A model generated the notes under the pieces. That model did not search any database. It was not told where the DNA came from and saw nothing but the letters and a program-made list of their open reading frames with translations. Positions 7,777 to 13,554 of a stretch of DNA of 16,300 nucleotides are shown one piece after another. The stretch lies in contig WLRX01000007.1 in assembly GCA_009706135.1 (NCBI GenBank), forward strand, positions 1 through 16,300. Direction: 5' to 3'. Numbering within the stretch: position 1 is the stretch's first letter; each line of letters opens with the position of its first letter. The position numbers and the translations under genes are program-made. This DNA comes from Actinomycetota bacterium. GTDB taxonomy: Bacteria; Actinomycetota; Actinomycetes; Nanopelagicales; Nanopelagicaceae.

Positions 7777-8103
7777 CTATTTTTTCCGCTTCTTATTGAG
7801 TGCTCGATCAATGAACTCTTCGGCAACGAGCGTGACATCACCTTTTAATCTATAAGCATTGCTCTCGAGATCTTTGAGCACAGCATTGACTGTGGTCTGT
7901 GTTACAGAACCAACGAGAGGACCGAATTTTTTTGCAAAGAGTGCGTGTGCAATTTCGCTGACAGATTTTGCTAAATCATCACGCGCTTCATCCAAAGTTG
8001 GTTCTGGTTTCTTTGGTTCTTGTGAGAAATCTAGAGAAATTGGACGTTCAGCCTTCATCCGAGAATAAAGATCATCGAAGTTGGTTGCATCGCTCTCGTC
8101 CAT
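7777..8103 (-). CDS. Uncharacterised small helical protein, upstream of the glutaredoxin
   Basis: A 108-residue protein I do not recognise. Residues 1-40 are acidic, proline-containing and probably disordered, with KKPEPT at about 31-36. Residues 37-100 are predicted by composition to form amphipathic helices, with a patch LFAKKFGPLVG near 55-65. It ends in a lysine/arginine tail, LNKKRKK. No signal peptide, membrane segment, cysteine or known motif is present. The gene directly precedes and abuts the glutaredoxin-like gene (TAG followed at once by TTG), so the two are likely co-expressed. The ATG is 35 bp from the divergent secreted-protein gene. It is probably real: it fills the gap between well-supported genes, and its reading frame is intact. 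The function is unknown. Confidence 0.7.
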   Translation of the reverse strand: MDESDATNFDDLYSRMKAERPISLDFSQEPKKPEPTLDEARDDLAKSVSEIAHALFAKKFGPLVGSVTQTTVNAVLKDLESNAYRLKGDVTLVAEEFIDRALNKKRKK

Positions 8104-8109
8104 GGCTAA

Positions 8110-8115
8110 ATCATC
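8110..8115 (-). promoter_or_regulatory. Weak -10-like element for the 108-residue gene
   Basis: The minus strand reads GATGAT, then TTAGCC, then ATG. Only the A2 and T6 positions of TANNNT match, but the six-base gap and a TTAGC sequence before the ATG recall the sites upstream of proC and the histidine phosphatase. Low confidence. Confidence 0.25.
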
Positions 8116-8124
8116 TCACCCTGA

Positions 8125-8130
8125 TACCTT
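8125..8130 (+). promoter_or_regulatory. -10-like element for the secreted metalloprotease-like gene
   Basis: TACCTT lies eight bases before the ATG at 8139. There is no Shine-Dalgarno, so a near-leaderless start is likely. The site helps choose 8139 rather than the earlier in-frame ATG at 7968, which would overlap the opposite-strand gene and add no signal peptide. Confidence 0.4.
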
Positions 8131-8138
8131 TTGCACAT

Positions 8139-10502
8139 ATGCAAACGAGAACCAGCTCCCGCACCACAGTGGGGCTTCTATTTATTCTTCTCGCTTCTTT
8201 GCTCTCCACACCCTCAGCCGAAGCTGCACCATTAGTTGCCCCATCAACTGTGTGGGGCCACACATATGCAGTAGAAGCGAGTACAAAAGTAATTTCAGTG
8301 CCTGTAACACAATCAGCTAATTTAGAAAAACGTTCAAAGTTTGTCGTGAACTACAAAAATTTTCCAGACTGGGCTAAGAATCAAGTTCAAGCTGCAATTG
8401 ATTTATGGGCAGCAAACTTTGATTCAAAGGTGCAAATAAATGTTGATGCAACATGGGGCCGCTCTAGTGCCACCGAAGTTTTGGGAAGCGCGCGACCCGA
8501 TCGTTACTACGCAAGATTTGCCGGAGCACCTGATTCTTCACTTTGGTATGCATCGGCACTAGCGAACGCAATAGTTGGAAAAGATTTAGATTTAGAAAAT
8601 CCAGAAGTTATTATTCAAATTAATTCAGAAGCTGAATGGGATTTAGATGGGCTCGGAAAACCCACGCGAAATGAATACGATTTAAAATCCGTAATGTTTC
8701 ACGAATTGGCACATGGTTTAGGATTTCTCTCTACTAGTTCCTTTCTATTCGATCGTACAAAAGGTCAGAACGTTGGAATACTCGAACAACCAACAGCCTT
8801 TGATGCTTATTTGCAAACTATCGATGGGAATCGATTGATTGACTTACCCTCACCATCATTTGAATTAGGGCAAGCGCTAACGACTAAACTTGTTTGGTCT
8901 GGAACGGAAGGTGTAATTGCAAATCAAGGTGTAAAGCCAATCATGTATACGCCTTCTAATTACGACGCTGGTTCATCAGTTAGCCATTTAGATGAAAATA
9001 CTTTTACAAACTCTGGCATTAATGAAGTAATGACTCCAAATCTTCAAGCTGGCGAAGTATTTAATGAGCCAGGACCAATTTTGCTTGCAATGATGAAGGA
9101 TCTTCGCAATAAACCTTCGCCGGGGCTTGCAGCTGGGGTACCTAGTGAAGTTCTAAATCCTCAGGCGTTGATTGCTGACTCGTCGGCAATTTTAACTTTT
9201 GACCCGCCATTTAATTCACGAACCACTCAAGTGAGTGAATACATAGTCAAAAATTTAAATACAGGTAGAGAAAAAACTTTCACAGATAGCCCAGCAGTGA
9301 TTACGGGCTTAAAAAATGGTACGAGCTATATTTTTGAAATAATTGCATCCAATTCAAAAGGAACATCGCCTAAAGTAATGTTTAAGGCTGTTACTCCTCG
9401 CGCTTCATGGAGCTCGAAAGTACTTGATCCGGCAGCTGAAGCCCGTTCAATTGCTTCAGCAAGTTTGAATGGAAAACCAGTTATTGCATACATTGATTCA
9501 ATTTCCTCCACGCTTCGACTTGCCTCATGGAGTGGCAAAGTTTGGAAGACTAAGACAATTGATAGTGATATTTCTGGAAAAATTTCATTGTGCGCTAGTG
9601 GCAAGAATCTGAAACAAACTCTACACATTTTTTATTCGGACAAAACTAATAATGATTTGCGGTACGCAAGAGTGGACGGTCCTAAAATTTCTCGAGAAAT
9701 TGTTGATGGCAATGCTTCCAAAGTTCAACCGTATGAAGAGATTATTCGCGTACCAACAGCAAGTAATGTAAGTGTTTCGAATGCTTGTGCAATAACCAGC
9801 GAAGGTATACAAGTTTTCTATCGAGATGAAACGCAAGGCGTATTACTCGGCGCTTTCAAAAACTTTGGCGGTAACTGGAATTACGAATTGGTCGATGGTG
9901 ATCGCAAAACTGATTTTCGAACAACTGGCGATGTTGCATTCCATTTGAAGGCACTCGTTGATAGAAATAAAACGTATGTTATCTATGACTCAGTTTTGAC
10001 AATAAATCAAAACCGAGACGCAACATCGGGAGAAATTCGAGTCGCCACCCGAACAAGTTTCGATCCAGGTGGGTGGAAATATCGAACCCTCGAATCTCCT
10101 GCAACAGATGTAACGATTTTTGGTTACGACGTCGAAATTGCTAAAAGTGCAAAGGGAATTATGGCTTCATGGTTCTCGGCAACGGTGATATCTATGCCAG
10201 ATCCAACGCAGATACGAACTCTGAATCTGAGTACGGCTACCGGAGTTTTGAGCACGTCAACTTCAAACTATGGAACACCTAATGAATTATTCAGCAGTGA
10301 TTTAAAAACTCTTCTTTTTAATTGCTTAGGTCGTCTCTGCGCAATTGATTACGCAAAGTTTTCTAAAGGGCAATCATCAATTGTCCTTGCATCTTCTTGG
10401 CAATCGACAGAGCCAATAGCAAGTGCTTGGATTAAACTGAATAAAGTTCGTTATGTAGTCGCTGGTATCAAAGGTAAATTAGTACTTTTAAAGGCAGCGT
10501 AA
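8139..10502 (+). CDS. Secreted HExxH metalloprotease-like protein with Fn3 and propeller-like C-terminal region
   Basis: A 787-residue exported protein. The signal peptide covers about residues 1-29: arginines at 4 and 8, a hydrophobic core near 11-22, and an AEA cleavage site before Ala30. The zinc motif is FHELAHGLGF (His188, Glu189, His192). Unlike classic metzincins, the residue in the third-ligand slot (position 11 of the motif) is serine. A SVSHLDENTF segment near His283, followed by a Met-turn-like VMTP (Met298), resembles other HELxHGLGF proteins and could supply the third ligand; this is inference. Residues about 341-421 form an Fn3-like domain. Residues 422-787 are beta-rich, with loose repeats such as AYIDS...LRLASWSG and HIFYSD...LRYARVDG, so a propeller-like fold is plausible. 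There is no LPXTG sorting motif or terminal transmembrane helix, so the protein is probably released. The stop abuts the convergent bS22 gene with no gap. Confidence 0.75.
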   Translation: MQTRTSSRTTVGLLFILLASLLSTPSAEAAPLVAPSTVWGHTYAVEASTKVISVPVTQSANLEKRSKFVVNYKNFPDWAKNQVQAAIDLWAANFDSKVQINVDATWGRSSATEVLGSARPDRYYARFAGAPDSSLWYASALANAIVGKDLDLENPEVIIQINSEAEWDLDGLGKPTRNEYDLKSVMFHELAHGLGFLSTSSFLFDRTKGQNVGILEQPTAFDAYLQTIDGNRLIDLPSPSFELGQALTTKLVWSGTEGVIANQGVKPIMYTPSNYDAGSSVSHLDENTFTNSGINEVMTPNLQAGEVFNEPGPILLAMMKDLRNKPSPGLAAGVPSEVLNPQALIADSSAILTFDPPFNSRTTQVSEYIVKNLNTGREKTFTDSPAVITGLKNGTSYIFEIIASNSKGTSPKVMFKAVTPRASWSSKVLDPAAEARSIASASLNGKPVIAYIDSISSTLRLASWSGKVWKTKTIDSDISGKISLCASGKNLKQTLHIFYSDKTNNDLRYARVDGPKISREIVDGNASKVQPYEEIIRVPTASNVSVSNACAITSEGIQVFYRDETQGVLLGAFKNFGGNWNYELVDGDRKTDFRTTGDVAFHLKALVDRNKTYVIYDSVLTINQNRDATSGEIRVATRTSFDPGGWKYRTLESPATDVTIFGYDVEIAKSAKGIMASWFSATVISMPDPTQIRTLNLSTATGVLSTSTSNYGTPNELFSSDLKTLLFNCLGRLCAIDYAKFSKGQSSIVLASSWQSTEPIASAWIKLNKVRYVVAGIKGKLVLLKAA

Positions 10503-10601
10503 TTATTTAGCGTTTCGACGTTGGATACGAGTTTTCTTCAGAAGTTTTTTGTGCTTCTTCTTAGCCATACGCTTGCGTCGCTTTTTGATTACGGAACCCA
10601 T
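10503..10601 (-). CDS. Small ribosomal subunit protein bS22 (AURKAIP1/COX24-like)
   Basis: A 32-residue, extremely basic protein that begins [20 protein letters not shown] and ends in QRRNAK. It matches the actinobacterial bS22 family (33 residues in M. tuberculosis, Rv0500B), a small-subunit ribosomal protein seen in mycobacterial ribosome structures. The ATG is at 10601-10599 and the TAA at 10505-10503. The gene is easily missed because of its size. It is the last of a minus-strand series after proC and a secreted protein; the proC-to-bS22 neighbourhood is conserved in mycobacteria. Its stop directly abuts the stop of the convergent secreted metalloprotease-like gene. A TATAAG hexamer 14 nt upstream of the ATG suggests its own promoter with a short leader. 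Confidence 0.93.
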   Translation of the reverse strand: MGSVIKKRRKRMAKKKHKKLLKKTRIQRRNAK

Positions 10602-10615
10602 TTGTCACGCTTTCT

Positions 10616-10621
10616 CTTATA
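10616..10621 (-). promoter_or_regulatory. -10-like element for bS22
   Basis: TATAAG on the minus strand, 14 bases before the ATG, implies a leader of roughly seven bases. The 65-bp gap (10602-10666) otherwise holds nothing recognisable, apart from a small GCAGCTGC palindrome at 10639-10646. The -35 region is not obvious. Confidence 0.35.
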
Positions 10622-10666
10622 TTGGCAGCCACATGAAAGCAGCTGCAGTATGGACGTAGGTTATCG

Positions 10667-11854
10667 CTAAGTGAGGCGAAAAATCGAAACTGCCGTCTGG
10701 CTAGAACTCATGAGCACTATTCCTAGATCTTTTGAATATCCGAGGGCTAAAGGTGTCCCGACGGCACTTTTGGCGTCGACCAAAACACCCTTATTATCAA
10801 ATATAAGTAAAAGTGCGGTTGGCTTACTCGGTTTCCAATTTGAGACTCCTTTTATTGTAGAAGTCGAAGCAAACGCTGCGAAGTGAGAACCACTTGGGCC
10901 AAGTGCAGAATATGTTGCGCCGGTGGATGCAAATCTGTAGGTCCATGTCGGTGAAAGATTTGTAGCAAACTTTGTTAATGCGCTTTCAAACCTTTTACCA
11001 GTTTGTACAGATCCGGCTAAAAACAATGAGTTAGTCGCAGAAATCCATTCGCGTTTAGCCTTAGAGGCAGAGCTGCGCACTAATGCAGCAAGTTTTCCTG
11101 TATTTGAGTATTTTGCAATTATTCCATCGCGGTATCCTGCTACTTTCTTACCCAAAAGAGTTTCAGTACTCGTACCGATGGCATACACATTTGAATCGGT
11201 CCCTCGAATTACAACATCAATGCTGGTGTCATTTGTACCAAGAAAAATAGGTTTAGAAAATCTTCCTGCTAAATCGCAATTAATAATTACCCCAGAGTAT
11301 CCATTATCAGTTGCGCGTATTCCACCTAGAGTAATTCCTTTTGTGTTTATTGAAATTGAGTTCACTAAAAGAGCCGAAAGTGGTTCTGATGTAAAAACCG
11401 AAATGGGTGCGCCAACGTTTGAAATCTTCCATATTGTTGCAATAGTTAAATCAGAGCGAATGGGCACTCTTGGATCAACAACGACATTGTCGGGATTAAT
11501 TGGATCTGCCGTTGTTGTTGAATCCGGTATGACAATCGGTGCGTTAGCACTCGACCCAGCAATCCAAATATTTCCTGAGTTATCTGTCGCCAGCGCAGTT
11601 GCAATACTAGAAACTCCTTGCGTCAATGCCAGACTCCATTTTTCGACTCCATCTGGCCCAATTGCACGCACATTTGATTCGTTTAGCAAAATAATTGATG
11701 AACCACTCACAAGCATTTTTGTATCCGCGGTAACTGGTGCAGCAAGATTTATTGCAACCATCTCTTTTGCGAGAATTGATTTTGGTGCCGCGGTTGCATT
11801 GTGAGAAGACAAGAGAAGTAAAAGTGTAAAAAAACTGACAAGAATTTTTTTCAC
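10667..11854 (-). CDS. Secreted beta-propeller-like protein of unknown function
   Basis: A 395-residue exported protein starting at GTG (11854-11852). A signal peptide is clear: two lysines, a hydrophobic core of phenylalanine and leucines, and an ATAA cleavage region at about residues 20-23. The mature part is beta-rich with repeated propeller-like blade motifs. Examples are NIWIAGSSA, TIWKISN, ITLGGIRATD, YRDGIIAKYSNTGKLA (resembling SBBP repeats) and SLFLAGSVQTG. The motifs suggest a seven-bladed or similar fold reading out a series of values, but there is no catalytic motif, cysteine pair or anchor. The function is unknown. It follows proC by 10 bp with no Shine-Dalgarno and precedes bS22 by 65 bp. 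In mycobacteria this position holds a small DNA-binding protein instead (Rv0500A, from memory). Horizontal insertion is possible but not shown. Confidence 0.7.
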   Translation of the reverse strand: MKKILVSFFTLLLLLSSHNATAAPKSILAKEMVAINLAAPVTADTKMLVSGSSIILLNESNVRAIGPDGVEKWSLALTQGVSSIATALATDNSGNIWIAGSSANAPIVIPDSTTTADPINPDNVVVDPRVPIRSDLTIATIWKISNVGAPISVFTSEPLSALLVNSISINTKGITLGGIRATDNGYSGVIINCDLAGRFSKPIFLGTNDTSIDVVIRGTDSNVYAIGTSTETLLGKKVAGYRDGIIAKYSNTGKLAALVRSSASKAKREWISATNSLFLAGSVQTGKRFESALTKFATNLSPTWTYRFASTGATYSALGPSGSHFAAFASTSTIKGVSNWKPSKPTALLLIFDNKGVLVDAKSAVGTPLALGYSKDLGIVLMSSSQTAVSIFRLT

Positions 11855-11864
11855 GGTTAAGTAA

Positions 11865-12686
11865 TTACGCGAGTTCCTGTGAACGATCGCGCGCAGCTTT
11901 CATCGCTTTCGTAACAATGCCAGCGAGATCTGATTCGCTAAGAGATGCCAGAGCAGCAGCTGTTGTTCCATTGGGGCTAGTTACGTTTTCACGGAGAGTC
12001 GTTGCGCTTTTTCCAGATTGATCCAACAATGTTGCAGCGCCCAGCATTGTTTGAGCTGTCAAAATAGTTGCTATTTCTTGAGTTAAACCAAGGGCTATGG
12101 CACCTTGAATCATGTGTTCGGCGAATGCGAAGAAGTACGCAGGACCGGATCCACTCGTTGCGGTAATGGCATCTTGCAAATCTTCACTTACTTCAACAAC
12201 TTTTCCGGTTGCACTGAGGAATGCGCTAACAAATGCAGCTTCTGAATCGCTTACACCGGCACCACGTGACATGCCTGACATACCGACACTAACTAGTGCA
12301 GGAGTATTTGGCATCACTCGAATAACAGGATTATCTGTACCCAGGTTGGATGAGATAAATGAAGTGCTCTTGCCCGCTGCAAATGTAATGACGAGCGCAC
12401 CAGCCTTGATTGACTCTTTGATTTCATTTAAAACTGATGCCATATCTTGTGGTTTTACAACCAATAACAAGACATCGCTGGCGCTGACGTTAGTTGCAAG
12501 ATCGCAGACACAGATTCCATAGCCTGCAATGAGCTCTTTAGCTCTATCTTCACGCTTTTCAGTGACACAAATTGACGAGGCCTTGATACCAAATTTAATG
12601 AGGGCGGCAATGAGTGCTTCGCCCATAACTCCTCCACCGATAACACCAACCTGTGAAGGTTGTAGCGACTTTGTTTCGGTACTCAT
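11865..12686 (-). CDS. proC: Pyrroline-5-carboxylate reductase (proline biosynthesis)
   Basis: A 273-residue enzyme that reduces delta-1-pyrroline-5-carboxylate to L-proline with NAD(P)H, the last step of proline synthesis in the cytoplasm. A Rossmann GGGVMG (residues 17-22) binds the cofactor. The family motifs RVMPNTPALV (123-132), SGSGPAYF (178-185) and the C-terminal signature ENVTSPNGTT (233-242) are all intact, and the length is normal. It is the first gene of a minus-strand run followed at 10 bp by the secreted propeller-like gene. A TATCCT hexamer precedes the ATG by seven bases, without a Shine-Dalgarno. The divergent gene on the other side starts only 31 bp away, so the two promoters nearly overlap. 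Confidence 0.97.
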   Translation of the reverse strand: MSTETKSLQPSQVGVIGGGVMGEALIAALIKFGIKASSICVTEKREDRAKELIAGYGICVCDLATNVSASDVLLLVVKPQDMASVLNEIKESIKAGALVITFAAGKSTSFISSNLGTDNPVIRVMPNTPALVSVGMSGMSRGAGVSDSEAAFVSAFLSATGKVVEVSEDLQDAITATSGSGPAYFFAFAEHMIQGAIALGLTQEIATILTAQTMLGAATLLDQSGKSATTLRENVTSPNGTTAAALASLSESDLAGIVTKAMKAARDRSQELA

Positions 12687-12693
12687 GTTGCTA

Positions 12694-12699
12694 AGGATA
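12694..12699 (-). promoter_or_regulatory. -10-like element for proC (leaderless)
   Basis: The minus strand reads TATCCT, then TAGCAAC, then ATG. It resembles the histidine phosphatase site (TATGCT, TAGCAG, ATG) almost base for base. The opposing -10 at 12704-12709 is only four bases away, so polymerases on the two promoters may compete. Confidence 0.5.
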
Positions 12700-12703
12700 C
12701 CTG

Positions 12704-12709
12704 TACGCT
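12704..12709 (+). promoter_or_regulatory. -10-like element for the cysteine-cluster protein gene
   Basis: TACGCT preceded by TG, eight bases before the ATG at 12718; no Shine-Dalgarno is present. Any -35 element would fall inside the start of proC. Confidence 0.45.
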
Positions 12710-12717
12710 CTGCAACT

Positions 12718-13527
12718 ATGTCTGAAATAAAGCCTGGGTTCGCACGTGATTGGGTTGAATTTACCGACCCGAATGATGCAGAAGAAATATTTAAGTGTGA
12801 CCTGACTTGGTTAACCTCTAACTGGACCTGTATTTATGGCGATGGTTGCAAAGGTGTATTTAAAGATCGACCAAATGATGGCTGCTGCACAGAGGGTGCA
12901 ATGTATTCAGATGAAGAAGATGAGGCTCGCACATTAATTGCAGCTCAAAAACTAACACCACAAATGTGGCAATTCTTTGATGAAGCACAGCCAAAAAAAT
13001 CTGGCGGAAATTTAAGAATTTCAGAAAAAGATGAAGATAAAGAAAGAAAGACGCGTACCGTTGATGGCGCGTGCATCTTCCTGAATCGCAAGGGACATGA
13101 AGCAGAAGGTTTCACTGGATCATTTGGTTGCGTTCTTCATCACTTAGCAGAAAAAGAAAAAATTCACTTCGTAGATACAAAACCAGATGTATGTTGGCAA
13201 TTACCTCTTCGCCGTTCTTATGAAGTTCGCGAATTCGGCGAGCGCGAAATTTCCGTAACAGTTATCGGAGAATACGAGCGTCTTGCGTGGGGCGATGGCG
13301 GAGAAGATTTCGATTGGTATTGCACTAGCAACACTGAAGCTCACGTTGGAAAAGAACCAGTTTATATTTCAAATAAAACCGAACTCCAAGCACTTATGGG
13401 TAAAGAGGCGTATGCGGTTCTAGCCAAACTATGTGATCAGCGCATAGCCGGCATTAAAGATGCACAAAAACGTTCACTTCCGCTCTTTGTTATTCAACAC
13501 CCAGCAACAATTGCGGCAGGCAAATAG
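12718..13527 (+). CDS. Cysteine-cluster protein, YkgJ/DUF3109-like, possible metal or Fe-S binding
   Basis: A 269-residue cytoplasmic protein with the cysteine pattern of YkgJ/DUF3109-type proteins. An N-terminal set includes Cys27, Cys38, Cys44 and a CC pair (Cys56-Cys57) in DGCCTEGAMYSDEEDE. A middle group has GACIFLNRKG (Cys119) and FGCVLHHL (Cys138). It ends with KPDVCWQLPLRR (Cys159), much like the RPxxCRxFP segment of that superfamily. The seven cysteines could bind a metal or iron-sulfur cluster, but none is proven. No signal peptide is present. I believe a mycobacterial relative (Rv0495c) lies close to proC and has been tied to redox homeostasis; this is from memory. The start at 12718 is preferred because an earlier ATG at 12529 would overlap proC by 158 bp in the opposite direction. 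It is followed by a 27-bp gap and radA. Confidence 0.78.
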   Translation: MSEIKPGFARDWVEFTDPNDAEEIFKCDLTWLTSNWTCIYGDGCKGVFKDRPNDGCCTEGAMYSDEEDEARTLIAAQKLTPQMWQFFDEAQPKKSGGNLRISEKDEDKERKTRTVDGACIFLNRKGHEAEGFTGSFGCVLHHLAEKEKIHFVDTKPDVCWQLPLRRSYEVREFGEREISVTVIGEYERLAWGDGGEDFDWYCTSNTEAHVGKEPVYISNKTELQALMGKEAYAVLAKLCDQRIAGIKDAQKRSLPLFVIQHPATIAAGK

Positions 13528-13541
13528 TCGGCACTTGCCTC

Positions 13542-13547
13542 TAGGCT
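13542..13547 (+). promoter_or_regulatory. -10-like element for radA
   Basis: TAGGCT followed by AAGCGCC and the ATG at 13555 (seven-base gap). No Shine-Dalgarno precedes radA, so a leaderless start is plausible. The cysteine-cluster gene is only 27 bp upstream, so read-through is equally possible. Confidence 0.4.
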
Positions 13548-13554
13548 AAGCGCC

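Noticed and set aside
7968..8138. Upstream extension of the secreted metalloprotease-like gene to an ATG at 7968
   Set aside because: It would overlap the opposite-strand 108-residue gene and bury the signal peptide 57 residues in. The 8139 ATG has a -10-like hexamer and puts the signal at the N-terminus.
10639..10646. Palindrome GCAGCTGC in the bS22 upstream gap
   Set aside because: Too short and unrepeated to be called an operator.
11178..11804. Long open frame (208 codons) on the plus strand opposite the secreted propeller gene
   Set aside because: It lacks a start signal and any recognisable motif, and the minus-strand frame has a signal peptide and repeat motifs. It is an antisense shadow.
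12529..12717. Earlier start for the Cys-cluster gene at 12529
   Set aside because: It would lie within proC on the opposite strand. The extra residues resemble nothing, and the 12718 start has a promoter-like hexamer.
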